From the NCBI RefSeq assembly GCF_013745115.1, contig NZ_CP051151.1, positions 1,612,001-1,676,000 of the forward strand: a DNA stretch of 64,000 nt, in the 5' to 3' direction. Shown here piece by piece: positions 27,157-35,491 of this stretch (the stretch's first letter is position 1; each line of letters opens with the position of its first letter). The position numbers and the translations under genes are program-made. The notes beneath the pieces are model-generated. The model did not search any database. It saw only the letters and a list, made by a program, of their open reading frames with translations, and had not been told where the DNA came from. The stretch is from Hujiaoplasma nucleasis (lineage in GTDB: Bacteria; Bacillota_I; Bacilli_A; Izemoplasmatales; Hujiaoplasmataceae).

Positions 27157-27666
27157 ATGCCATTATTTGAAACCATTAAATATAAATTAATAAACAAAGA
27201 AAAAAACATAGAAATTAGGCAATATAAAGATGTATTGTTAGCTTCAACGAAAACTCAAATGAATTCTTCGATGGATTCTGGTTTTAATAATGTTTTTAAT
27301 TATATTTCAGGAGAAAATCAAAATAATCAAAAAATTTCTATGACAACACCTGTGGTCACCTATGAAGAAGATAATCAATTGGTTACTGGGTTTTATGTTC
27401 CTTCAAAGTATTCTATGGAATTAGCACCAAAGCCAAAGAGTGAAAAGGTTTTTTTAAACCAATTGAATGAATCAATTTATGCGGTTATTAAGTTTAGAGG
27501 TAAATGGACAAAAGAAAACTTTAATAAATATGATAGAATCTTAATTGAATATATAAATGATAATAATTATCTAATTCAATCTAGTAGATTAATTTTAAGG
27601 TATCAGCCACCTATTGTGCCTGGGATTTTTAGAAGAAATGAAATAGCATACCAAATAAAAAAATAA
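27157..27666 (+). CDS. SOUL/heme-binding family protein
   Basis: A 169-residue protein of the SOUL/HEBP family. Family features seen are the start F-E-T-I-K-Y-K, the segment Y-I-S-G-E-N-Q with the following K-I-S-M-T-T-P-V, then GFYVPSKYSMELAPKPKSEKV, and the C-terminal ILRYQPPIVPGIFRRNEIAY. No signal peptide, so it should be cytoplasmic. SOUL proteins bind heme or porphyrin weakly in animals and archaea; heme binding here is untested. It ends just before a terminator and is the last gene of the run from 23520. Confidence 0.85.
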   Translation: MPLFETIKYKLINKEKNIEIRQYKDVLLASTKTQMNSSMDSGFNNVFNYISGENQNNQKISMTTPVVTYEEDNQLVTGFYVPSKYSMELAPKPKSEKVFLNQLNESIYAVIKFRGKWTKENFNKYDRILIEYINDNNYLIQSSRLILRYQPPIVPGIFRRNEIAYQIKK

Positions 27667-27675
27667 ATAAATGAC

Positions 27676-27709
27676 GATTCATCAAGACTTGTTCTTTGGT
27701 GAATCTTTT
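27676..27709 (+). terminator. Terminator after the SOUL gene
   Basis: GATTCATCAAG pairs with CTTTGGTGAATC (wobble pairs included) around a short loop, then TTTTA. It starts 9 bases past the stop. Confidence 0.75.
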
Positions 27710-27724
27710 AATTAGGGTGGATTA

Positions 27725-27756
27725 TTGACTAATCTTTAGGATGATTATGATATAAT
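27725..27756 (+). promoter_or_regulatory. Putative promoter of the GH81 lipoprotein gene
   Basis: TATAAT at 27751-27756 with TTGACT at 27725-27730. The 20-base spacing is longer than ideal, so the -35 assignment is doubtful. The start codon is 30 bases downstream. Confidence 0.4.
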
Positions 27757-27785
27757 GAGTCATAGACTATATTAAGGGAGTAAAT

Positions 27786-30773
27786 ATGAAAAAAATTCTA
27801 ATTGCAGCGATGTTTATCTTGCTATTTGTTCTTGTATCATGCACGGATGATACAAGAATATCGACTGATTTTCCAACAACAACAAATCAAGTTACTGAAG
27901 AACCAACAACAATAGAAAGCACTTTTGAAGAGACAACGATGCTCCAAACGACAGAAGAAATTACTTCTGAGCAAGCAACTGAGCTGCCAACGACAATTGT
28001 TGATACGACAGATGAAACATCTGAAGTTTCTACAACAATCCCAACAGAGGAACCTACAGAAATTCCAACCGAAGAGCCTACTGAAGTGCCAACAACTGAA
28101 GAACCAACGACAGAAGAACCAACGACAGAAGAACCTACCACTGAAGTTGAAGTGATAGATACAGTCCTTGGTTTAGAAGATACTCAAGTGATTGTTGATC
28201 ATTATTTTAATCCTATGCTTGATGTATCGGCTTATTCATCTTTTGGAAAAGATATTACTTATTTAATTGAAATCACCGGTTTTGTTGACTATGGAACTGT
28301 AGGAGAATATGATTTAACCTACAATATTTCTTATTTAGAAGATTCTTTTTCAGCGACCAGAAGTATTTCTATTGTTGAAGGCACTTACTCTAGTCCAAGT
28401 GGTTCTAGACCTATTGGAGATACAGGAACAGTAAGCCTTGGGCAAGGATCATATGTGACAGGAAGTGACTCAAGCATAGCTCATCCTATAAACGCAACTT
28501 TCTTGAGGAAAAACTTACTCAATGATGCCATTCCATCGAGTGGGTGGTGGACAAGCTTACTTGTTCAAAATTATGGAGGGTCTAATGGTTTGTATTTAAA
28601 TCCATTAAGAGTCGCTTTTGCCAATGAAGGCATGGAAATAACCAATCCTTTAGATGGTTTTGTTCAATACTGGAATCCTGAGGGTTATCAGACCATTGCC
28701 CAATTTCCGATAGCCTTAAAAGACGCTTATTTAAAGTCTTCAGATTTGAATGTTGGTTATGTTACTGAAGTTATCGATTATTCAGATTCAATGGTCAAAG
28801 TTGCAATGAAAAATAATTTACTTTCTGAAGATGAAGTGGTTGTGACTTTAGTCCAAGGATCACCTTATGTTTTTGTAGAGACAGCTAACAAAAATTCGAT
28901 GACACTCACGATGGATTCTAGTGTTACGATTGAATATTATAATCTACAAGGACAAAAAATTACAACACCAACACATCAAGACCAAGCTATTATTGTAAAA
29001 ATGGTTCAAAGACATTCTGGCTATGATACTTCTCCACCTGCAAATGTTGGACAAGCGCAATATACAGACAAATACTATTTGGTTAATGTTCCTAATAATT
29101 CTACTTTCACAATGAATAACAACCAACTATCAATGACATTGGGAGATGGAAACTATCTTTCAATCGCTGCTATAAATGATTTATCTGAAGCTATGTTTTA
29201 TCACAATCATGGCTATTCAATGATTACAGATACATCAATTACTTATGAAATTGATAAAATGAATAGTATGGTTTATACAGATTATCAAATGATAGTTCAA
29301 AATCTTAAAAGTACAAATTTTGAAAGTCCTTTATTGGCTTTAATGCCTCATCAATATAAATATAGTGATGCTCTTTTAAGTGATTATTCTTACAGAACCG
29401 TTAGAGGTACTTTAAAAGTGATGGAAGGATCTTATTTCCAAACCATCTTATCATTTAATGGTTTGTTACCTGGTTATACCTTACCTGAGAACACTGCCTT
29501 TAATCAAAGCGATCAAATTGCTTATTTATATGATCTTGATTCAAGAACTGAAATTAGTGATTTAGACAATTTCTATAATGATGAAGGTCCTTATTGGAAT
29601 TCAAAAGCCATTTATCCTTTGGCACAAGGAATTATTATTGCTGATCAATTAGGAGAAGAATTATTAGAAATTTCGTTTGTAGGTAAGTTAAAATACTTAC
29701 TTGCTGATTGGTACACCTATGATGGAACAAGTGATGATAAGTATTTATTCTACAATAATCCATGGGGAAGTGTATATTACTCAAATGATGATTTTGCTAC
29801 AGCTTCAACATTAAGTGATCACTCTTTCACTCATGGCTACTTAATTTATGGATCTGCAGTATTAGCAATGTACGATTCAACTTTTGTTGAAGAGTATGGG
29901 GACATGGTTGAACTCTTATTGGATGATTACATGTACCCACATAAAGATGATGCTGAGTTTGCATATTTGAGAAATTTTGATCCATGGGCAGGCCATAGCT
30001 GGGCTCATGGTTTTGGGACTTTTGCTGAAGGGAACAACTTAGAATCAACTTCAGAAGCCTTAAATTCATGGAATGCTGGTTATTTATGGGCCTTACAAAC
30101 AGGCGATGAAGCTAGAATGAATGCTGCTATTTATGGCTTTGTTACAGAAATATCTGCAATCAAAGAATACTGGTTTGATTATGATGAAGAAAATTGGGAT
30201 CCAGCCTTTGGTGACTATGTAGATGTTGCCGGAATGGTATGGGGAGGTAAGCATGATTACGCAACTTGGTTTGGGGCAAACCCAACATTTATTTACGGGA
30301 TTCAATGGTTGCCTACTGGAGAATATTTAACAAATTATGCTCTAAATGATAAAGATTACGATAAATTATCATCAATATATCAAACGTATTTACAAGCTAA
30401 GAATGGAGAGATAGACACATGGTATAGTAATATGTGGGCTATTCAAGCTATTATTGATCCTGACATAGCTATTATTGAATTTGACTCATCATTAATTTTA
30501 AATGATGATTATCCAGCTGAGTTATCAGGAACATACTGGATGATTCATGCCCTTGATTCTTTGGGAAGAAGAGATACAAGTGTATGGATGGAAATCACTA
30601 TGGGTGTAACATCTACAGTATACAAAGACGAATCCAATAACCTTTATGCTATGATTTGGAATTCGAGTACAAGTCCTAAGACTATTGATTTTTATAATCA
30701 AGATGGTTTATTTACAAGTGTTTCAGTCAATGCTCGTTCTTTTACCAAGGTTGAATTAATTTCTAATCAATAG
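27786..30773 (+). CDS. GH81 endo-beta-1,3-glucanase lipoprotein with Ig-like domain
   Basis: Secreted, lipid-anchored glycoside hydrolase (995 aa). Lipobox LVSC sets the lipidated Cys at 19. A Thr/Glu/Pro repeat stalk (about 25-120) is followed by a probable Ig-like/DUF5011 domain (about 120-200) and the GH81 catalytic domain (about 230-950). Family signatures include SGWWTSLLVQN, RNFDPWAGHSWAHGFG with Asp732, and NNLESTSEALNSW with Glu753 and Glu757, matching the active-site region of laminarinases. It would cut beta-1,3-glucans such as laminarin. A terminator follows. Confidence 0.88.
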   Translation: MKKILIAAMFILLFVLVSCTDDTRISTDFPTTTNQVTEEPTTIESTFEETTMLQTTEEITSEQATELPTTIVDTTDETSEVSTTIPTEEPTEIPTEEPTEVPTTEEPTTEEPTTEEPTTEVEVIDTVLGLEDTQVIVDHYFNPMLDVSAYSSFGKDITYLIEITGFVDYGTVGEYDLTYNISYLEDSFSATRSISIVEGTYSSPSGSRPIGDTGTVSLGQGSYVTGSDSSIAHPINATFLRKNLLNDAIPSSGWWTSLLVQNYGGSNGLYLNPLRVAFANEGMEITNPLDGFVQYWNPEGYQTIAQFPIALKDAYLKSSDLNVGYVTEVIDYSDSMVKVAMKNNLLSEDEVVVTLVQGSPYVFVETANKNSMTLTMDSSVTIEYYNLQGQKITTPTHQDQAIIVKMVQRHSGYDTSPPANVGQAQYTDKYYLVNVPNNSTFTMNNNQLSMTLGDGNYLSIAAINDLSEAMFYHNHGYSMITDTSITYEIDKMNSMVYTDYQMIVQNLKSTNFESPLLALMPHQYKYSDALLSDYSYRTVRGTLKVMEGSYFQTILSFNGLLPGYTLPENTAFNQSDQIAYLYDLDSRTEISDLDNFYNDEGPYWNSKAIYPLAQGIIIADQLGEELLEISFVGKLKYLLADWYTYDGTSDDKYLFYNNPWGSVYYSNDDFATASTLSDHSFTHGYLIYGSAVLAMYDSTFVEEYGDMVELLLDDYMYPHKDDAEFAYLRNFDPWAGHSWAHGFGTFAEGNNLESTSEALNSWNAGYLWALQTGDEARMNAAIYGFVTEISAIKEYWFDYDEENWDPAFGDYVDVAGMVWGGKHDYATWFGANPTFIYGIQWLPTGEYLTNYALNDKDYDKLSSIYQTYLQAKNGEIDTWYSNMWAIQAIIDPDIAIIEFDSSLILNDDYPAELSGTYWMIHALDSLGRRDTSVWMEITMGVTSTVYKDESNNLYAMIWNSSTSPKTIDFYNQDGLFTSVSVNARSFTKVELISNQ
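28041..28143 (+). repeat. Degenerate tandem repeats coding for E-(E)-P-T stalk
   Basis: Inside the GH81 gene. Three 15-base units, 28098-28112, 28113-28127 (both GAAGAACCAACGACA) and 28128-28142 (diverged), preceded by looser copies. They encode repeats of T-E-E-P-T. Copy number could vary between strains by slippage; this is inference. Confidence 0.7.
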
Positions 30774-30785
30774 GTAATAACATAG

Positions 30786-30816
30786 ATGCACAACTTTTGA
30801 GTTGTGCATTTTATTT
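30786..30816 (+). terminator. Terminator after the GH81 gene
   Basis: Perfect 10-bp stem ATGCACAACT with AGTTGTGCAT (30786-30795, 30800-30809), 4-base loop, then TTTTATTTT. Confidence 0.92.
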
Positions 30817-30858
30817 TAAATTAATAAAAATGATATAATATATTTGAGGAGGACTTAT

Positions 30859-31209
30859 ATGCTAAAAAGAATTTTTTATGGTTTAATCATAGGATCTATA
30901 CTAGGTCTTGTTTGCATTTTAGGGGCATCGTTAAGATCAAAAACAAATTTAGATACTTGGTATTTATTTGCTTTTTGGTTTAATCGGTTTTTAATGGGCT
31001 TTGTTTTTGCTTTATTACCAATCAACATACCTATTAAAGGAAAAATCATAAGAGGAGTTTTAATAGGTTTAGGAGTTTCATTTGCTTTTTATTCAGCTAC
31101 AAATTATCAAGACTTTTTAGGATTTATAGTAGGCGCTTTTTATGGGCTTATATTAGAGTTTTTGTTACATTACATCTTTATAGGAAAAAACGATGTTTCA
31201 AAAACTTAG
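30859..31209 (+). CDS. Small membrane protein of unknown function
   Basis: About 116 residues with four hydrophobic segments and a short polar C-terminus (KNDVSKT). Not recognised as a known family. I start at ATG 30859, 7 bases after a strong GAGGAGG; the TTG at 30844 would put that site inside the gene. It overlaps the start of the tocopherol-cyclase-like gene by 17 bases, so the two are probably co-translated and perhaps functionally linked. Confidence 0.65.
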   Translation: MLKRIFYGLIIGSILGLVCILGASLRSKTNLDTWYLFAFWFNRFLMGFVFALLPINIPIKGKIIRGVLIGLGVSFAFYSATNYQDFLGFIVGAFYGLILEFLLHYIFIGKNDVSKT

Positions 31210-32140
31210 GAACCCTATCATCTTTCAAGGTAGTTTAAAGAAAAACAATTACTTTGAAGGATGGTATTATAAAATGGTTACCCATGATAAGAAGTATACT
31301 TTAGCTTTAATCCCAGGTATTAGTTTAAATAAAATACATTCACACGCCTTTATTCAAGTTTTTTTGACTAATAATAGTCACTTAGTTCATAGCTATTTTG
31401 AATTTGATGTTCATGATTTTAAAGCGCAAAAAAATCCTTTTTTACTGAATATATCAAATCAATATTTTTCTGATACTTACATTGATATTAATTTAAAAAA
31501 TAATGATATATCATTAACTGGTCATCTTCACTTCTCGAATCATGTGAGAATAAACACATCTATATTGTCGCCTTCAATCATGGGATTTTTCTCTTATTTC
31601 AAAATGATGGAATGTTATCATGGTGTTGTGAGTATGACCCATGATGTTGTTGGAAAAATTAACATTAACAATACTGAAGTTGATTTTACAAATGGAAAAT
31701 CTTATATTGAAAAGGATTGGGGAAGATCTTTTCCTCAAGCTTATGTATGGATGCAATCTAATCATTTCAAAGACAACCATACTGCATTAATGTTTTCTTA
31801 TGCAACGATACCTTTCTATGGGCTTCGTTTTAAAGGATTGATTGCAAGTTTAATATTTCAAAAAAAGGAATATCGATTTGCGACTTATAATTTTTCGAAA
31901 ATAATTAAGAAAGAAATATATGACAATCAGGTATATTTTCTAATAAAGAAAGGAAAATATAAGTTGGAAATTAAAGCAAGTAATAAAGATACAATCAGCC
32001 TTGCTTCACCAAGAAATGGTAGAATGATTGAATCAATTAAAGAAGGTTTATCAGGAGAAATTCAAATAAAATTATATAAAAAGAAGCAATTAATTTATGA
32101 AGATTCAACGAGTAATGCAGGATTAGAAATCATGATGTAA
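31193..32140 (+). CDS. Tocopherol cyclase-like family protein
   Basis: A 315-residue protein resembling the tocopherol cyclase-like family (PF14249 type). Characteristic features are the start G-S-L-K-K-N-N-Y-F-E-G-W-Y-Y-K-M and the central segment KSYIEKDWGRSFPQAYVWMQSNHF, with a W-G-x-S-F-P motif. Related bacterial proteins have unknown functions, and no tocopherol pathway is visible here. The protein appears cytosolic with no signal peptide. It overlaps the small membrane gene upstream. The T-box leader of the next gene begins about 50 bases downstream. Confidence 0.8.
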   Translation: MFQKLRNPIIFQGSLKKNNYFEGWYYKMVTHDKKYTLALIPGISLNKIHSHAFIQVFLTNNSHLVHSYFEFDVHDFKAQKNPFLLNISNQYFSDTYIDINLKNNDISLTGHLHFSNHVRINTSILSPSIMGFFSYFKMMECYHGVVSMTHDVVGKININNTEVDFTNGKSYIEKDWGRSFPQAYVWMQSNHFKDNHTALMFSYATIPFYGLRFKGLIASLIFQKKEYRFATYNFSKIIKKEIYDNQVYFLIKKGKYKLEIKASNKDTISLASPRNGRMIESIKEGLSGEIQIKLYKKKQLIYEDSTSNAGLEIMM

Positions 32141-32149
32141 AAGTTTTTC

Positions 32150-32178
32150 TTGACTTTTATCTGTTCTTAGATTATGAT
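32150..32178 (+). promoter_or_regulatory. Promoter of the T-box-controlled lyase gene
   Basis: TTGACT, 17 bases, TATGAT. It would start transcription near 32185, just before the T-box stem I. Sequence and placement agree well. Confidence 0.75.
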
Positions 32179-32194
32179 ATTTACAATATAAAAA

Positions 32195-32456
32195 TGTTGA
32201 TTAAGAACTAGTAAGAAAAATAGAAGCCAAACAGAAAGTAACCGTTTGTTGAGAGGTGCATGGATCTTTTTTCCGAATACATCTTAGGAGTTGTACTTCA
32301 AAAAGCCTATGCTTAGTAGAAGTTTCCGGGTTTGCATCCGTTGTCAATGCAAAGTGTTGTTAGACACTTGTTGAGTTCAATATCGTGAGGTATTGTTAAA
32401 CTTAGGTGGTATCACGGTTATTTCCGTCCTTTGATTTTCAAAGGACGGTTTTTTTT
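32195..32456 (+). promoter_or_regulatory. T-box leader RNA, tyrosine specifier (UAC)
   Basis: A complete T-box. Stem I base AAGA (32203-32206) pairs with UCUU (32282-32285). The loop-E elements AGUA (32210-32213) and GAA (32275-32277) flank specifier UAC (32278-32280), followed by A. AG-rich bulge AGAAAG and UGAGAG lie in the distal arm. Stem III has CCGUUGUC in its loop (TTTGCAT with ATGCAAA). The T-box AGGTGGTATCACGG is at 32404-32417, and the terminator stem 32424-32433/32439-32448 is followed by 8 Ts. Uncharged tRNA(Tyr) would bind and favour read-through. A UGG at 32261-32263 is not in specifier position. Confidence 0.92.
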
Positions 32457-32481
32457 ATATAAATTTAAGGAGGATGTAGAA

Positions 32482-33930
32482 ATGGAACAAATTAAGTTGT
32501 TTAGTGGTCAAGCTTTACCCTTAGAAATGCACAAAGTAAGGATTGTTGAAAAACTCAATCTTATTCCTGTAGAAGAGAGAGCAAAGGCGATGATTGAAGC
32601 AGGATGTAACACATTTTTATTAAGAAATAAAGATGTTTTTATGGATATGTTAACTGATAGTGGGGTTAACGCCATGAGTCAAAACCAACAAGCTGCTATG
32701 TTAGTAGCTGATGATAGTTACGCTGGTAGTGAATCCTTTTATCGATTTGAGAGTAAGATACAAGAGCTTTTTGGCATGAATTTTGTTTTGCCTGCTCACC
32801 AAGGAAGAGCTTGTGAGAATATTTTGTCACAAGTTTATGTTAAGGATGGTCAATTTGTTCCAATGAACTATCACTTCACTACCACAAAAGCGCATATTCA
32901 ATTGAATGGTGGGACGGTTGTTGAACTTATGACTGAAGAAGGTCTTAAGATTAATAGTGACGAAATGTTTAAGGGAAACATGGATACAAATGCCTTAGCA
33001 AAATTTATTAAGGATAAGGGGCCTGAAAATATTGCTTTTGTAAGAATGGAAGCTGGAACGAACCTAATTGGTGGCCAACCTTTTTCATTAAAAAATTTGG
33101 AAGAAGTATCCAATTTATGTCATCATTCGAATATATTATTAGTATTAGATGCATCATTATTAAGTGATAATCTATATTTTATTAAGAAACGAGAAGAAGA
33201 CTTTAAAAACCAATCGATTAGACAAATTACCAAGAAGATTGCAAATCTTTGTGATATCATCTATTTTTCTGCAAGAAAACTAGGTTCTGCAAGAGGTGGT
33301 GCGATTGTGGTTAGAAAACAAGAAGATTACGATCGGATGAAAGGACTTATCACTTTATATGAAGGTTTTTTAACTTATGGTGGTATGTCAGTTAGAGAAA
33401 TAGAAGCCATCACGATAGGTTTAGAAGAAACAATGGATGAGAATATGATAAATCAAGGTCCTCAGTTCATTGAATACATGACCAATGAACTACTCAAGGC
33501 TGGTGTTCCTGTTGTGACACCCGCAGGAGGCTTAGGTTGTCATATAAATGCTAAGGATTTCTTGCCACATATACCACAAGAACAGTATCCTGCAGGAGCT
33601 TTAGCTGCTGCTCTTTATGTTACAGGAGGCATTAGAGGAATGGAACGTGGGACACTATCAGAAGAAAGGCAAAGTGATGGTAGTGAAACTTTAGCAAATA
33701 TGGAGTTGGTGCGTATAGCTTTACCGAGAAGAGTATTCACTTTGTCACAGGTGAAGTATGTTATCGATAGAATTATATGGTTGTTTAATCATCGAGAATT
33801 AGTTCAAGGTTTGGTTTTTGAATTAGAACCTGAAATATTAAGATTCTTCTTTGGAAGACTAACAACTATTAGTCCATGGATTGAAGATTTAGTCAAAAAA
33901 TTTAGAGAAGATTTCGGTGATAGTTTATAG
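32482..33930 (+). CDS. Tyrosine phenol-lyase-like PLP enzyme (tryptophanase/TPL family)
   Basis: PLP-dependent beta-eliminating lyase (482 aa), cytoplasmic. Start chosen at ATG 32482, 8 bases after AAGGAGGA. Compared from memory with Citrobacter TPL, the positions that hold the phenol group in TPL are kept: Phe132-Thr133 (FTTT) and Arg389 (GMERG), where tryptophanase has Asp and Ile. Tyr80, Asp223, PLP-Lys266 and carboxylate-binding Arg416 are also present. Unusual points: Arg217 of TPL is replaced by Leu226, and the SGKKD motif around the lysine reads SARKL. Preceded by a Tyr T-box, which supports tyrosine as substrate or product. A terminator follows. Confidence 0.82.
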   Translation: MEQIKLFSGQALPLEMHKVRIVEKLNLIPVEERAKAMIEAGCNTFLLRNKDVFMDMLTDSGVNAMSQNQQAAMLVADDSYAGSESFYRFESKIQELFGMNFVLPAHQGRACENILSQVYVKDGQFVPMNYHFTTTKAHIQLNGGTVVELMTEEGLKINSDEMFKGNMDTNALAKFIKDKGPENIAFVRMEAGTNLIGGQPFSLKNLEEVSNLCHHSNILLVLDASLLSDNLYFIKKREEDFKNQSIRQITKKIANLCDIIYFSARKLGSARGGAIVVRKQEDYDRMKGLITLYEGFLTYGGMSVREIEAITIGLEETMDENMINQGPQFIEYMTNELLKAGVPVVTPAGGLGCHINAKDFLPHIPQEQYPAGALAAALYVTGGIRGMERGTLSEERQSDGSETLANMELVRIALPRRVFTLSQVKYVIDRIIWLFNHRELVQGLVFELEPEILRFFFGRLTTISPWIEDLVKKFREDFGDSL

Positions 33931-33953
33931 TTGACAGTCATTGTATTACATGC

Positions 33954-33986
33954 AAAAGAGAATCCTCATATTCTCTTTTTTCTTTT
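33954..33986 (+). terminator. Terminator after the lyase gene
   Basis: AAAAGAGAAT pairs with ATTCTCTTTT (33954-33963, 33970-33979) with a 6-base loop, followed by TTCTTTTT. Confidence 0.88.
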
Positions 33987-33997
33987 TAAGGTATTCA

Positions 33998-34027
33998 TTG
34001 ACTTAAAGTTAAAAAGTGTGATAGAAT
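33998..34027 (+). promoter_or_regulatory. Promoter of the FAD dehydrogenase-purA-purB unit
   Basis: TTGACT, 18 bases, TAGAAT, ending 42 bases before the start codon. Good spacing. No T-box or other leader element is visible here. Confidence 0.65.
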
Positions 34028-34069
34028 TCACTCGGTTTGATAATAAAATATATTCTTAAGGAGACATTC

Positions 34070-35491
34070 ATGAACTATGATGTTATCGTGGTAGGCGCAG
34101 GGCCTGCTGGTATCTTTTTTGCCTACGAAATGATGTTAAAATCAAAAGATGCAAAAGTATTATTAATTGACCGAGGAGAAGATATTTATCATAGAAGATG
34201 TCCTATTTTAGATGGCAAACTAGATAAATGTCCACAAAACCCTAAAGGAATAGCAGGATGTTATCCAGCTTGCTCAATAACCTCTGGTTTTGGTGGGGCA
34301 GGAGCTTATTCAGATGGTAAATTTAATATTACAGCTGAATTTGGTGGATGGATGACTGAATATTTATCTAAAGATGAAGTCTATGATTTGATTAGATATG
34401 TTGATGCTATAAATATAAAACATGGAGCGCCAGATACCTTAACAGATCCGACCACTAAAGAAGTTAAGAATATAGAAAAAAAAGGTTTGGCAGTAGGTTT
34501 AAAACTCTTAAGAGCTCAAGTTAGACATTTGGGTACAGAAGTCAATTTATCAATCATGAAATCTATTTATGATACCATGAAGGGTAAGATTGAAATGATG
34601 TTTAAAACTGAAGTCGAGGACATCATCAAGAATGATCAAGGTGTCCAAGGCGTTAAATTAGTCAATGGAAAAGAGATTTATGCACCATATGTATTTATTG
34701 CTGCTGGGAGACAGGGTTCTAAATGGCTTACTGATACTTTGAAAAAACATAAAGTACCCCTATTTAATAATCAAGTAGATATTGGCGTTAGGGTAGAGAC
34801 CAATGATGTTATTATGGAAGAAATTAATGAGCACCTTTATGAAGGAAAGTTTATATACAACACAAGTTTAGGAACCCATGTAAGAACATTTTGTTCTAAC
34901 CCTAGTGGTCATGTTGTTATAGAAAATCATAATGGTACTATGTTAGCGAATGGACACGCTTTTTATGATCCTAACTTAGGGACTGAAAATACTAATTTTG
35001 CTTTATTGGTATCTCATCAATTTGAAGAACCATTCAATCAACCAAATCATTATGCCTATGAAATAGGTGGTTTGGCTAATATTTTATCAAGTGGATCAAT
35101 TATTGTTCAAAAATATGGTGACTTAATTAGAGGGATTAATACAACAAGAAAAAGATTAAATGAAAATTTTGTAAGACCTTCTCTACCTGAAGCCGTTCCT
35201 GGTGATCTAGGTTTAGTTCTTCCTTATAAAACTATGAAATCAATTATTGAAATGATCGAAGCATTAGACCATGTTACACCAGGTATTGCTAATGAACATA
35301 CATTAATATATGGGGTTGAAACTAAATTCTATTCTGCTAAAGCCAAAGTAAACCAATACTTTGAAACCACCATTCCGGGTTTGTATGTTGGTGGCGATGG
35401 AGCTGGAATCACAAGAGGTTTAGCACAAGCTGGAGCCAACGGTGTTTGGGTTGCTCGTAGAATTATGCAATTATTGGAGGAAGCAAGATGA
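34070..35491 (+). CDS. FAD-dependent dehydrogenase (COG2509 type)
   Basis: FAD-binding oxidoreductase (473 aa) of the uncharacterised bacterial group. N-terminal Rossmann VVGAGPAGIFFAYEM binds FAD. A cysteine-rich segment (RRCP, CPQNP, AGCYPACS) of about 20-60 bases further on and the FGGAGAYSDGKFN motif follow, and the C-terminal GDGAGITRGLAQAGANG closes the FAD site. Start is ATG 34070, with AAGGAGA upstream. The last codons overlap the purA start (ATGA), so it is translated with purA. A role in purine synthesis is only suggested by this coupling; the substrate is unknown. Confidence 0.82.
   Translation: MNYDVIVVGAGPAGIFFAYEMMLKSKDAKVLLIDRGEDIYHRRCPILDGKLDKCPQNPKGIAGCYPACSITSGFGGAGAYSDGKFNITAEFGGWMTEYLSKDEVYDLIRYVDAINIKHGAPDTLTDPTTKEVKNIEKKGLAVGLKLLRAQVRHLGTEVNLSIMKSIYDTMKGKIEMMFKTEVEDIIKNDQGVQGVKLVNGKEIYAPYVFIAAGRQGSKWLTDTLKKHKVPLFNNQVDIGVRVETNDVIMEEINEHLYEGKFIYNTSLGTHVRTFCSNPSGHVVIENHNGTMLANGHAFYDPNLGTENTNFALLVSHQFEEPFNQPNHYAYEIGGLANILSSGSIIVQKYGDLIRGINTTRKRLNENFVRPSLPEAVPGDLGLVLPYKTMKSIIEMIEALDHVTPGIANEHTLIYGVETKFYSAKAKVNQYFETTIPGLYVGGDGAGITRGLAQAGANGVWVARRIMQLLEEAR

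Noticed and set aside
28098-28142. Direct repeats as a CRISPR-like array
   Set aside because: The repeats are contiguous, in frame, inside a coding gene and without spacers.
27887-28155. Antisense and shifted open frames over the GH81 stalk repeats (V/G/S- and Q/K/L-rich)
   Set aside because: They are by-products of the repeat coding for the T/E/P stalk; no ribosome site or plausible protein.
32255-32270. UGG in the T-box stem I as a tryptophan specifier
   Set aside because: It is not preceded by the GAA of the specifier loop and does not face AGUA. UAC at 32278-32280 fits all positions, and the enzyme's residues are TPL-like rather than tryptophanase-like.
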